Source: Azospirillum sp. B4 (GTDB lineage: Bacteria; Pseudomonadota; Alphaproteobacteria; Azospirillales; Azospirillaceae). From it: DNA of 35,072 bases. Made by a program: the position numbers and the translations under genes. Location: contig NZ_BACU01000649.1 of NCBI RefSeq assembly GCF_000333275.1, positions 5,690 through 40,761 of the forward strand. The letters run 5' to 3'. The notes below the pieces were generated by a model. That model made no database searches, was not told where the DNA came from, and saw only the letters and a list, made by a program, of their open reading frames with translations. Each line of letters starts with the position of its first letter. Position 1 is the first letter of the stretch. Below are positions 7,401-16,179 of this stretch, one piece after another.

Positions 7401-7497
7401 CGCCTCGCGCTGGGTACGCCTTCCCGAGCCTTTGTGGCACTTCGCAGCGACGCCAAGCCCGGTATAGTGGGCGGAGATAACGCCAGGGAGAGCGCCC

Positions 7498-8040
7498 ATG
7501 TCCGATGTGCCGACGTTCGGGCCCCGCGTGGTGACGGTACCGCCGGGGGAAGACAGGGAACGGCTGGTCTGTCCCGACTGCGGCTACATCGCCTACGACA
7601 ACCCCAAGATCGTGGTGGGCTCCGTCGCTTTGTGGAAGGAGCGCATCCTGCTGTGCCGCCGCGCCATCCCGCCCCGCATCGGCTATTGGACCCTGCCGGC
7701 CGGCTTCATGGAACTGGGGGAGACCACCCAGGATGGCGCCGCCCGCGAGGCGTGGGAGGAGGCGGGCGCCCGCCTGGCCATCGGCCCCCTGCTGGCCGTC
7801 TACAACATCCCCCGCATCAGCCAGGTGCAACTGATCTACTTGGCCCGCCTGGTCAATCCCGAGATCGCCGCCGGCCCGGAAAGCCAGGAGGTCGCCCTGT
7901 TCGCCTGGGATGACATCCCTTGGACCGACCTGGCCTTCCCCAGCGTGGACTGGGCCCTGCGCGAATATGAAACGCGGATGGACCTGATCCGCGCCGGCCA
8001 GCCCTTCGCCCCCGCCACCAACCCGGTGGATGGGTTGTAG
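7498..8040 (+). CDS. Nudix hydrolase with N-terminal zinc ribbon
   Basis: Nudix enzymes hydrolyse nucleoside diphosphates linked to other groups (NADH, ADP-ribose, FAD and similar). The Nudix box GX5EX7REUXEEXGU is complete: [20 protein letters not shown] followed by AGA, near residues 73-95. An N-terminal half zinc ribbon, [13 protein letters not shown] (residues 25-37), resembles the ribbon of NADH pyrophosphatase NudC and of related ADP-ribose-type Nudix proteins; only one CxxC pair is present. 180 residues. ATG 7498 has AGGGAG (7485-7490) 7 bases upstream. The exact substrate cannot be told from sequence. It converges on the GFA gene. Confidence 0.9.
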   Translation: MSDVPTFGPRVVTVPPGEDRERLVCPDCGYIAYDNPKIVVGSVALWKERILLCRRAIPPRIGYWTLPAGFMELGETTQDGAAREAWEEAGARLAIGPLLAVYNIPRISQVQLIYLARLVNPEIAAGPESQEVALFAWDDIPWTDLAFPSVDWALREYETRMDLIRAGQPFAPATNPVDGL

Positions 8041-8070
8041 ATGAGGCGCCACCCGTTGTTGCCTGAAGGG

Positions 8071-8511
8071 TCAGAACACGCCCTGTTTGCTGACCATGTC
8101 GCGCAGGCGCTCGCCCTTCGAATCGGTGTATTCCACCGGTAGGCCATCCTGCACGTGCAGCCAGGACAAGCGGCTTTCCACCCCGCAGTGCACCTCCGGC
8201 ACCGCCGCCTCGGGATCGTCCAGGCTGCCGATGGTGAAGCTCATCCAGTCGCTGTCGGGATAGGCGAAGGTCAGCGGTGTACCGCACCGGGCGCAGAAGC
8301 CCCGCTCCGCCACGGAGGAGGAGGCGTAAAAGCTTGGCTGCCCCGTCCAGGTCACCGTTTCCTTGCGCACCACCGCCAGGGCGGCGAAGACGTTGCCCAC
8401 GGCCCGCTGGCACATGCGGCAATGGCAGAAATGCACGCCCTCCGCCGCCATGGTGCTGTGATAGCGCACGGCGCCGCACTGGCAACCGCCGGAAAAGCCG
8501 TCCTCCCTCAT
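8071..8511 (-). CDS. GFA-family (glutathione-dependent formaldehyde-activating-like) zinc protein
   Basis: A small zinc protein of the GFA/CENP-V fold. The metal-binding cysteines are in place: CQC (residues 10-12), CHCRMC (29-34) and CARC (73-76). The family strings GGCQCGAVRY and FCARCGTPL are clear. Some members bind glutathione or act on S-hydroxymethylglutathione, but for most the reaction is unknown, so I give no gene name. 146 residues. The ATG at 8511 has AAGGAG 8 bases upstream (minus strand 8525-8520). It lies 160 bp downstream of leuC with a hairpin in between, so it probably has its own transcript. Confidence 0.88.
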   Translation of the reverse strand: MREDGFSGGCQCGAVRYHSTMAAEGVHFCHCRMCQRAVGNVFAALAVVRKETVTWTGQPSFYASSSVAERGFCARCGTPLTFAYPDSDWMSFTIGSLDDPEAAVPEVHCGVESRLSWLHVQDGLPVEYTDSKGERLRDMVSKQGVF

Positions 8512-8615
8512 TCCGCCGTCTCCTTGGTTACAGGTTCCTTGATCTCAGCCAGCACCCGGTGGGTGTTGGCGACGCAGCCTGCAGGGCCCAGCGATCAAGA
8601 CTGCCTGAAAGACGA

Positions 8616-8645
8616 ACGGCGCGGAACCCGAAGGTGCCGCGCCGT
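8616..8645 (-). terminator. Hairpin downstream of leuC
   Basis: ACGGCGCGG (8616-8624) pairs perfectly with CCGCGCCGT (8637-8645) around a 12-base loop, 27 bases past the leuC stop. There is no T run, so strength is uncertain. Confidence 0.5.
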
Positions 8646-8671
8646 CGCCCACATCACATCGATGCGACCGC

Positions 8672-10081
8672 TCAGGTGAGCGTGCGCACGTCCGTCAGCT
8701 TGCCGGTCAGGGCGGCCGCGGCAGCCATCTCGGGGCTTACCAGATGAGTGCGGCCACCGGGACCCTGGCGGCCCTCGAAATTGCGGTTGGAGGTGGAGGC
8801 GCAGCGCTCACCCGGCTTCAGCTTGTCGTCGTTCATGGCCAGGCACATGGAGCAGCCGGGCTCACGCCAGTCGAAGCCGGCGGCGACGAACACCTTGTCC
8901 AGGCCCTCGGCCTCCGCCTGTTCCTTCACCAGGCCGGAGCCCGGGACGACCATGGCGTAGATGCCGTCGGCCACGTGGCGGCCTTCCACCACCTTGGCGG
9001 CGGCGCGCAGGTCCTCGATGCGGCTGTTGGTGCAGCTGCCGATGAAGACCTTGTCGACCGGGATGGCATTCAGCGGCGTGCCGGCCGTCAGGCCCATGTA
9101 GTTCAGGGAGCGCTGCATGGCGGCGCGGCGGTGCTCATCCGCTTCGGCGGCCGGATCCGGCACCGTGGCGGTGATGGGCAGCACGTCCTGCGGGCTGGTG
9201 CCCCAGGTGACCATGGGGGCGATGTCCTCAGCCTTCAGCACGACCTCGCGGTCGTACACCGCGCCCTCGTCCGAGGGCAGGCTCTTCCACCAGTTGACGG
9301 CCTGTTCCCAGGTCGCGGCCTTGGGCGCCTGAGGGCGGCCCTTCAGGTAGTCGAACGTGATCTCATCCGGGGCGATCAGGCCGGCGCGCGCACCGGCCTC
9401 GATGGCCATGTTGCAGATGGTCATGCGGCCTTCCATGCTGAGGCCACGGATGACGGAACCCGCGAACTCGATGACATGGCCGGTGCCGCCCGCAGTGCCG
9501 ATCTTGCCGATGATGGCCAGCACCACGTCCTTGGCGGTCACGCCCACGGGCAGCTCGCCATCCACGGTGATGCGCATGTTCTTCGACGGCTTCAACAGCA
9601 GGGTCTGCGTCGCCAGCACGTGTTCCACGTCCGACGTGCCGATGCCGAAGGCCAAAGCGCCGAAGGCGCCGTGCGTGGCCGTGTGGCTGTCACCGCAGAC
9701 GATGGTCATGCCCGGCTGGGTCAGCCCCTGCTCCGGCCCCACCACGTGGACGATGCCCTGGCGGATGTCGGACATGTCGTAGTAATCGACGCCGAATTCC
9801 TTGGTGTTGGTGGCCAGCTGCTCCACCTGGATGCGGCTTTCCTCATTCTTGATGCCGGCCAGGCGGTCGTGGCTGGTGGGAACGTTGTGGTCGGCCACGG
9901 CCAGGGTGGCGGACGGGCGGCGCACCTTGCGGCCGGCCATGCGCAGGCCTTCGAAGGCCTGCGGGCTGGTCACCTCATGCACGAGGTGGAGATCGATGTA
10001 GAGCACGCAGGTGCCATCCTCCTGACGGTGGACGACATGGCTATCCCAGATCTTGTCATAGAGGGTGCGCGGCTTGCCCAT
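8672..10081 (-). CDS. leuC: 3-isopropylmalate dehydratase large subunit LeuC
   Basis: With LeuD it isomerises 2-isopropylmalate to 3-isopropylmalate in leucine biosynthesis, using a [4Fe-4S] cluster. The three cluster cysteines are Cys350 ([14 protein letters not shown]) and Cys410/Cys413 ([13 protein letters not shown]). Aconitase-family strings such as [20 protein letters not shown] and [20 protein letters not shown] are present. 469 residues is the usual full length. ATG 10081 gives the typical [17 protein letters not shown] start. leuD is not adjacent: the next gene downstream is the GFA protein. A promoter and leader hairpin lie upstream (10112-10188). Confidence 0.97.
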   Translation of the reverse strand: MGKPRTLYDKIWDSHVVHRQEDGTCVLYIDLHLVHEVTSPQAFEGLRMAGRKVRRPSATLAVADHNVPTSHDRLAGIKNEESRIQVEQLATNTKEFGVDYYDMSDIRQGIVHVVGPEQGLTQPGMTIVCGDSHTATHGAFGALAFGIGTSDVEHVLATQTLLLKPSKNMRITVDGELPVGVTAKDVVLAIIGKIGTAGGTGHVIEFAGSVIRGLSMEGRMTICNMAIEAGARAGLIAPDEITFDYLKGRPQAPKAATWEQAVNWWKSLPSDEGAVYDREVVLKAEDIAPMVTWGTSPQDVLPITATVPDPAAEADEHRRAAMQRSLNYMGLTAGTPLNAIPVDKVFIGSCTNSRIEDLRAAAKVVEGRHVADGIYAMVVPGSGLVKEQAEAEGLDKVFVAAGFDWREPGCSMCLAMNDDKLKPGERCASTSNRNFEGRQGPGGRTHLVSPEMAAAAALTGKLTDVRTLT

Positions 10082-10111
10082 GGATCTTCACTCTGATGCG
10101 ACCGACATTTC

Positions 10112-10150
10112 TGAAACGCGAGATCCCATGCGGTGGGTCTTTTTGTTTCA
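10112..10150 (-). promoter_or_regulatory. Structured leader hairpin of leuC
   Basis: Read on the minus strand, an outer stem TGAAAC (10150-10145) with GTTTCA (10117-10112) encloses an inner stem AGACCCA (10140-10134) with TGGGATCT (10128-10121). It lies in the predicted 5' leader, 31 bases before the start codon. I see no leader peptide with a run of leucine codons. The inner hairpin resembles the stem after the RNase D gene (1505-1528). Confidence 0.45.
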
Positions 10151-10159
10151 CGGAGGCGC

Positions 10160-10188
10160 AGAATAACGACCGGTCCTGTCGCGGACAA
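10160..10188 (-). promoter_or_regulatory. Candidate sigma-70-type promoter of leuC
   Basis: On the minus strand TTGTCC (10188-10183), a 17-bp spacer and TATTCT (10165-10160) lie about 80 bp before the leuC ATG. This would give a leader of roughly 70 bases that contains the hairpin at 10112-10150. Confidence 0.45.
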
Positions 10189-10209
10189 GGACATCAGCGC
10201 GCTCTCACC

Positions 10210-10224
10210 GCATAGGGCCTATGC
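10210..10224. repeat. Palindrome upstream of the leuC promoter
   Basis: GCATAGG-G-CCTATGC is a perfect 7-bp inverted repeat, 22 bp upstream of the proposed leuC -35 box. It could be an operator for an activator or repressor. The remainder of 10225-10330 is GC-rich and can form an imperfect hairpin (about 10278-10320); no gene is visible there. Confidence 0.35.
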
Positions 10225-10330
10225 CCTCGCAAGCCTGGCACCCCCGTCCTCCCGCCGCCTTTTCCCCTGGGTCGGAGCGGGCGCAGCGGGGGCACGCCAA
10301 GGCGCGGATGCCCCGCTGGCGCCCGAGGAA

Positions 10331-10366
10331 GCGAAAAAGCCCCGCCTGGTGGGCGGGGCTTTTCGC
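10331..10366 (-). terminator. Intrinsic terminator of the DUF4167 gene
   Basis: On the minus strand GCGAAAAGCCCCGCC pairs with GGCGGGGCTTTTTCGC around loop ACCA, with one unpaired base, immediately after the DUF4167 stop. The strong GC stem with flanking A and T runs is a classic form, and could also act for transcripts on the plus strand. Confidence 0.85.
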
Positions 10367-10368
10367 AA

Positions 10369-10821
10369 TCAGGCGCTCATCGGCTCGCGCTCATCCTCGG
10401 ACGAGCCGTCGACCTCGGCCTCGTCCGATGGTTCGCCGCCATCGGCGTCGTCGTAGCCCGGCTGGGGCTGATAGCCCCGCGGGTCGCCACCGCGCTGGCG
10501 CTGTTCGGACTCGTTGATCTGCGTGATGATGCGGAAATAGTGCTCCGCATGCTGCAGGTAGTTTTCCGCCGCCACCCGGTCGCCGGACGACTGCGCGTCG
10601 CGGGCCAGGGCCAGATACTTTTCATGCACCTGGAAGGCGTTGCCACGGATGCGCACATCCGGACCGTTGCTGTCAAAGGTCTGGTGGCGCAGCGGCACGT
10701 TCTGGCGACGATTGCCGCCACCACTGTTGCCGTTGTTGCCGCCGCCGTTACCGCCGCCGGCATTGCCACCATTGTTACCGCCGCGTCCACGCGAACGCCT
10801 GGAGTTCGGTCCCTGTCTCAT
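10369..10821 (-). CDS. DUF4167 domain-containing protein
   Basis: A conserved alphaproteobacterial protein of unknown function. The start MRQGPNSRRSRGRGG is followed by a Gly/Asn-rich low-complexity stretch (residues 14-37). The DUF4167 core lies near 40-105 (QTFDSNGPDVRIRGNAFQVH, KYLALARDAQSSGD and NYLQHAEHYFRII). The acidic tail (about 110-150) is rich in Asp, Glu, Ser and Gly. The basic RG-rich N terminus suggests nucleic-acid binding, which is inference only. The family is commonly found near prfA-prmC, as here; but in this window 351 bp separate it from prmC. 150 residues. The ATG at 10821 has no strong ribosome-binding site. Confidence 0.9.
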   Translation of the reverse strand: MRQGPNSRRSRGRGGNNGGNAGGGNGGGNNGNSGGGNRRQNVPLRHQTFDSNGPDVRIRGNAFQVHEKYLALARDAQSSGDRVAAENYLQHAEHYFRIITQINESEQRQRGGDPRGYQPQPGYDDADGGEPSDEAEVDGSSEDEREPMSA

Positions 10822-11172
10822 CCGACTGCTGCTCTAGCCCCGTTGGAGTTCGATGCATGCCTCTGCCAAGGGGGCGGATTTAATCATCCGCGCCACTCGC
10901 ATCCGATCCGGGAATCCATTCCGTACCCGGGTTGCCACCGGATCGACCATGCTGGGCAGACTGGCATGCCGTGGTGATCATCATCGGCCCATGAACGCTA
11001 GCCCGGCCCCCACACGGGTGTCTCCCCGTTTCGGACCTGGCGCGTCGCCCCTTCGGCCATCACCACGCAAAACGACCCTAAACGCTGTATCCCGCCAATC
11101 CAACATCTTTTTTGGATATGCGCCCCTGCGTTCCCGGCGCATGCGGGCAGGTTCCCCCATCCACGCCGGGGG
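10822..11172. other. 351-bp intergenic region between prmC and DUF4167 with several hairpins
   Basis: No coding frame stands out. Three inverted repeats are visible: CGATCCGG/CCGGATCG (10904-10911 with 10938-10945); ATCCAA/TTGGAT (11098-11103 with 11112-11117, followed on + by nothing T-rich but containing a T run in the loop); and ATGCGCC/GGCGCAT (11118-11124 with 11136-11142). The last two lie 30-75 bases after the prmC stop and may end the prfA-prmC transcript. The region could hold a small RNA or the DUF4167 promoter; I cannot identify either. Confidence 0.35.
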
Positions 11173-12035
11173 TCAGGCGAGGCGCCTGGCCACCACCACG
11201 CGGTCGTGGCCGGCCAGATCGTCCACCCGCTCCGCCACATCCAGGCCCCCCGCCTGGAGCAGGGCCGCCACGTCGGCGCCCTGGCCGCTGCCGTGTTCCA
11301 CCGCGAGGATGCCGCCGGGCAGCAGCAGGCCGGCCGCCACCCGCGCCAGGTGGCGGTAGGGGTCCAGGCCGTCCGCCCCGCCATCCAGCGCGCGCAAGGG
11401 GTCGAAGGTCCGCACCTCAGGCTCCAGCCCGGCGATGTCGGCAGCCGGGATGTAGGGTGGGTTGGAGACGATGGCGTCGAACCTGGCACCACCACCCAGC
11501 GCGTCCGTCCAGCTGCCCACCATCCAGGCGCTGCGATCCGCATAGCCCAGCGCCCGCGCGTTGGCGGCGGCGGCCCGGGCAGCGCCGGGGGCGATGTCCA
11601 CGCCCAGGCCCCAAGCGCCCGTCAGTTCCGAGAGCAGCGCCAGCAGGATGCAGCCGCTGCCCGTGCCGAGGTCCAGCAGGCGGCGGGGCCGCGCGCCATC
11701 GGGCAGGTGGCGCAGCGCGGTCTCCACCAGGGTTTCGGTATCCGGCCGAGGGTCCAGCGTGTCGGGCGCCAGCTGGAACTCCAGACTCCAGAACTCCCGC
11801 CTACCGAGGATGCGCGACACGGGCTCCCGCGCCGCCCGGCGGTCCACCAGGGCGTCCAGGGCCGCGCGGGCGTCCGCCGGCACCGGACGGTCGCCCTCCA
11901 GCAACAGGGTGGCCCGCGACCAGCCGAGGGCCTGTTCCGCCAGCAGGCGCACGTCCAGCCGGGGGCTGGCGCAACCCGCCGCGGCCAGGCGCGCTTCTGC
12001 CGCCTTCAATACATCACGCAGGGGAAGGGCCGCCG

Positions 12036-12039
<4 letters not shown>
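11173..12039 (-). CDS. prmC: Release factor glutamine N5-methyltransferase PrmC
   Basis: SAM-dependent enzyme that methylates the glutamine of the GGQ motif in release factors 1 and 2, needed for efficient termination. The SAM-binding motif [15 protein letters not shown] (from residue 121) and the catalytic NPPY (193-196) are present, preceded by [15 protein letters not shown] and [11 protein letters not shown], both family hallmarks. 288 residues, normal length. It starts with GTG at 12039, whose first bases overlap the prfA stop (GTGA), so the two are translationally coupled; its substrate is encoded by that upstream gene. Confidence 0.96.
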
Positions 12040-13121
<1,082 letters not shown>

Positions 13122-13157
13122 GATGTTTCCGTCATCCCGTATCCGGGCTGACTAAAG

Positions 13158-13283
13158 CCCCTCAGACGCCGGGCGCGGCCCTCCGGCCGCTTGGCTTCCT
13201 TGCTTTTCAGTCCGCTGACGCTTCCCGAAAAGCTCCGGCGGCCCCGGTCGGGGCCTAGCGGCATGAGCAAAAGCTCATGCCGC
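13158..13283 (+). repeat. Dispersed intergenic structured element, copy A
   Basis: Starts CCCCTCAGACGCCGGGCG. Hairpin 1 is GCGGCC/GGCCGC (13175-13190, loop CTCC), followed by the shared TTGGCTT. The middle segment CAGTCCGCTGACGC is flanked by CTTTTC/GAAAAG. Hairpin 2 is GGCCCC/GGGGCC (13240-13255, loop GGTC). Copy A ends with a perfect 11-bp stem GCGGCATGAGC/GCTCATGCCGC (13258-13283, loop AAAA) just after the ispG stop, which may also help end ispG transcription. It fills the ispG-prfA gap. Confidence 0.75.
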
Positions 13284-13296
13284 GGGTACCAGGATA

Positions 13297-14433
13297 CTAT
13301 TCGGCGGCAGCGGCGGCTTCGGCGGCCTGGGCGGCCTTGATCTCCTCGGCCTTCTTCTCGACCAGCGACACCAGGTGGTCAACGATGCTCTCGTCCTTCA
13401 GGCGGTGGGCCGGCTGGCCGGCCAGGAAGACCTGGTGCACACCCTTGCCGCCGCCAGTGAAGCCGATGTCGGTCATGGTGGCCTCACCCGGGCCGTTGAC
13501 CACGCAGCCGATGACCGAGACGGTCATGGGGGTGGTGATGTGGGCCAGGCGTTCCTCCAGCACCTCGACCGTCTTGATGACGTCGAACTGCTGGCGGGCG
13601 CACGAGGGGCAGGAGATGACGGTGACACCGCGACGGCGCAGGCCCAGCGACTTCAGCATCTCGAAACCGACCTTGACCTCCTCCTCCGGGGGGGCGGACA
13701 GGGACACGCGGATGGTGTCGCCGATGCCCGACCACAGCAGCATGCCCAGGCCGATGGAGGACTTCACCGTGCCGGCGCGCAGGCCGCCCGCCTCGGTGAT
13801 GCCGATGTGCAGCGGATAGTCGCAGGCGTCCGCCAGGCCCTGGTAGGCGGCCACCGCCAGGAAGACGTCCGACGCCTTGACGGAAATCTTGAATTCCCGG
13901 AAGTCATGGTCTTCCAGGATCTTGGCATGGGTCAGGGCGCTTTCCACCAGGGCTTCGGGGCAGGGCTCGCCGTACTTTTCCAGCAGCTCCCGCTCCAGCG
14001 AGCCGGCGTTGACGCCGATACGCATGGCGCAGCCATGGTCCTTGGCCGCCTGAACCACCTCGCGCACGCGGTCGGCGGAACCGATGTTGCCGGGGTTGAT
14101 GCGTAGGCAGGCGGCGCCGGCCTCGGCGGCCTCGATGGCGCGCTTATAATGGAAGTGGATGTCGGCCACGATGGGCACGTTCACCGCCTTCACGATCTCT
14201 TTCAGGGCCGCCGTCGACTCCTCGTCGGGGCAGGAGACGCGGACCATATCGGCGCCAGCCTCTTCGGCGCGCAGCACCTGCTCGATCGTCGCCTTGGCGT
14301 CGGCGGTCAGCGTGTTGGTCATGGTCTGGACGGAGATCGGCGCGTCGCCACCGACCAGGACATTGCCGACACGGATCTGACGGGAGGTCCGGCGCAGGAT
14401 CTGGCGATACGCACGATGGGTCGTGGAGGACAT
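13297..14433 (-). CDS. ispG: 4-hydroxy-3-methylbut-2-en-1-yl diphosphate synthase IspG
   Basis: Iron-sulfur enzyme of the MEP isoprenoid pathway, converting MEcPP to HMBPP. Residues matching the [4Fe-4S] ligands are Cys275 and Cys278 (SCPSCAR), Cys310 and Glu317 ([10 protein letters not shown]). The TIM-barrel half carries [23 protein letters not shown] and [10 protein letters not shown]. 378 residues. The ATG at 14433 gives [12 protein letters not shown], the usual length; the open frame runs on to 14511 but the added part looks non-coding. The C terminus is Ala/Glu-rich. The neighbouring rodZ-like gene is often directly upstream of ispG in related genomes; here a GH39 gene intervenes. Confidence 0.96.
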   Translation of the reverse strand: MSSTTHRAYRQILRRTSRQIRVGNVLVGGDAPISVQTMTNTLTADAKATIEQVLRAEEAGADMVRVSCPDEESTAALKEIVKAVNVPIVADIHFHYKRAIEAAEAGAACLRINPGNIGSADRVREVVQAAKDHGCAMRIGVNAGSLERELLEKYGEPCPEALVESALTHAKILEDHDFREFKISVKASDVFLAVAAYQGLADACDYPLHIGITEAGGLRAGTVKSSIGLGMLLWSGIGDTIRVSLSAPPEEEVKVGFEMLKSLGLRRRGVTVISCPSCARQQFDVIKTVEVLEERLAHITTPMTVSVIGCVVNGPGEATMTDIGFTGGGKGVHQVFLAGQPAHRLKDESIVDHLVSLVEKKAEEIKAAQAAEAAAAAE

Positions 14434-14519
14434 GGCGGAATTGGCCTCGTGAGGGAATTTGCCCCGTAAAGTGCTGCCGGAAGGCCCCAGGATCAAGAGG
14501 CCATCGCACAACGCTTGGC

Positions 14520-14543
14520 CGCGCCGGGTGCGGGCCCGGCGCG
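14520..14543 (-). terminator. Hairpin between the GH39 gene and ispG
   Basis: CGCGCCGGG (14520-14528) pairs perfectly with CCCGGCGCG (14535-14543) around a 6-base loop, 44 bases past the GH39 stop. No T tract is present. Confidence 0.45.
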
Positions 14544-14586
14544 GGCTTGGGGTGTTCGGAATGGTTAAGCGGCGGAAGCGGTTCGG

Positions 14587-16179
14587 CTATTTGGCGGCGA
14601 CGGCGTCCACCGTCACCAGCACGATGTCGTTGCTGTGCATGGGCACGCTGGTGACGATCCGGCCATTGGCACCCACGGTGACGGCCATCTCCGTCTCCGC
14701 CTGGTCGCGGGTCAGGTCGCTCAGTTTGGCCAGCTGTTCCGCCGACAGGGTCTTGGGCGCGCCCATGTCGATATAGGCGGAATAGGCGTCGTTGGCGCGG
14801 AAGCCCGTGCGGTGCACGGCCAGGCGATAGCTGCCGGGCTTCAGCCCCTGGAAAGTGAGGGTCACGGGGGCCGCCGGCTTGTTGGGCACGATTCTGCTGT
14901 AGAAGGAACGGTTGCTGACGGGCTGGCGCGGCTGGTCGAAGTCCCACGCCAGGGCCGCGGCCTTTCCTTCCGCCGCCGACGCCATCACCTGGCCGTCCGT
15001 CACCGGCACGGCCTTGCCCTGCAGCGCGTGCAGGTATTTGTAGGCGAAGTAGGCGGGCTTGCGGATGCCCTGGGGGTTCATCAGGCCGAAGCCGCCCTCG
15101 AACGGGGCGGTGGGCGGGCCCGGCTCCTCGAACAGGTCGGTGAAGGTCCAGTAGCTCATGCCCTGGACCATGCCTTGGCTGGCCTTCAGCTTGGCCAGGA
15201 TGTAGGGGGCGCTGATGTAGCTGTCGTGCACCAGGTCGCGGGGGGTGTAGCTGGTGCTCCACTCCGTGAAGAACAGCGGCAGCTTGGGGAAGCGAGAGGC
15301 CGTGATCTGTTCGCGGACCTTGCGCACGTCGCCCACGATGGCGTCGGGCTTGGGCGACAGCTTGGTGTCAGCCTTGCCGGCCTCATCCAGGAAGCCGCCG
15401 TCCACGCCGTAGGTGTGGGTGGCGATGAAGTCCACTGGCGCGCCGCTCTTGGCCACGTGATCCAGGAATTCCGGAACCCAGGCGGCGCCGGCGGTGGCGG
15501 GCCCGCCCACACGCAGTTCCGGGTCGATGGCCTTGATGGTGTTGGCCGTCAGATCATAAAGGGCGAAATAGGCCTGCTGGTCCGCGCCTTCCCAAAATCC
15601 GGCGAGGTTGGGCTCGTTCCACACCTCGAAGTACCAGCTGCGCACCTCGGCCTGACCATAGCGGGCCTCGACATGCTGGATGAAGGCGGTGATCAGGTCG
15701 CGCCAGGCGTTGGGCCGGGGGTGGGAGGTGTTGCCCTCCCAATAAAAAATCTTGTTGTCCGAGGTGGCCAGCGCCTTGGGCGTGAAGCCCAGCTCGACGA
15801 AGGGCTTCAGCCCGCGCGCCCGCAAGGCGTCGTACAACTGGTCGATCTTCGTCCAGTCATAGGTGATGGCGCCATTCTCTTCCCGCACCGTGCCCAGCAC
15901 GTCGTGGAAAATGGCGTGAAAGCGGATGTAGCGGAAGCCCAGCTCATCCTGCACGGTCTTCAATTGCGCCATGCTGTCCGGCCGGATCAGCGTGCCGGGA
16001 TAGTCCGAACCGACGGACAGGTCGAAGAAGCGGTCCAATGGCTGGGTGGCCCGGGATACGTCAACCACCACCTCGCGGGTACGGGTGGCAGCGACGGCGG
16101 TGCCAGTCGACAGGCAGGCGGACAGGCAGGCGGACAGGCAGGCGGCGGCAAGCGCCGTGCGACGGAACAGCGAAGTCAT
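14587..16179 (-). CDS. Exported glycoside hydrolase family 39-like protein
   Basis: GH39 enzymes are retaining glycosidases, mainly beta-xylosidases. The acid/base glutamate is in EVWNEPN (Glu189) and the nucleophile in LFFTEWSTS (Glu306), spaced as in the family. A TIM barrel covers about residues 60-390 and a beta-rich C-terminal domain follows. The first 32 residues are a signal peptide: basic MTSLFRR, then a hydrophobic stretch with ACLS repeated three times, ending AVAA-T. The LSAC strings also fit a lipobox, so a lipoprotein is possible. 530 residues. ATG 16179 overlaps the rodZ-like stop (TGATG), implying coupled translation; a TTG one codon earlier is the alternative. The substrate is not known, and no other sugar-use gene is nearby. 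Confidence 0.87.
   Translation of the reverse strand: MTSLFRRTALAAACLSACLSACLSTGTAVAATRTREVVVDVSRATQPLDRFFDLSVGSDYPGTLIRPDSMAQLKTVQDELGFRYIRFHAIFHDVLGTVREENGAITYDWTKIDQLYDALRARGLKPFVELGFTPKALATSDNKIFYWEGNTSHPRPNAWRDLITAFIQHVEARYGQAEVRSWYFEVWNEPNLAGFWEGADQQAYFALYDLTANTIKAIDPELRVGGPATAGAAWVPEFLDHVAKSGAPVDFIATHTYGVDGGFLDEAGKADTKLSPKPDAIVGDVRKVREQITASRFPKLPLFFTEWSTSYTPRDLVHDSYISAPYILAKLKASQGMVQGMSYWTFTDLFEEPGPPTAPFEGGFGLMNPQGIRKPAYFAYKYLHALQGKAVPVTDGQVMASAAEGKAAALAWDFDQPRQPVSNRSFYSRIVPNKPAAPVTLTFQGLKPGSYRLAVHRTGFRANDAYSAYIDMGAPKTLSAEQLAKLSDLTRDQAETEMAVTVGANGRIVTSVPMHSNDIVLVTVDAVAAK
16109..16144. repeat. Three perfect copies of a 12-bp repeat inside the GH39 signal peptide
   Basis: GACAGGCAGGCG occurs three times in a row on the plus strand (16109-16120, 16121-16132, 16133-16144). 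Being a multiple of three, it adds or removes four residues (the ACLS unit) without shifting frame. Such tracts are prone to slippage. Confidence 0.9.

Noticed and set aside
8744..10096. 450-residue open frame on the plus strand opposite leuC.
   Set aside because: It is His/Gly/Ala-rich antisense sequence typical of GC-rich genes; leuC on the minus strand has full-length family motifs.
10331..10366. The hairpin as a leuC leader attenuator.
   Set aside because: It directly follows the DUF4167 stop and lies about 145 bp upstream of the proposed leuC promoter, so it fits a terminator of the upstream gene.
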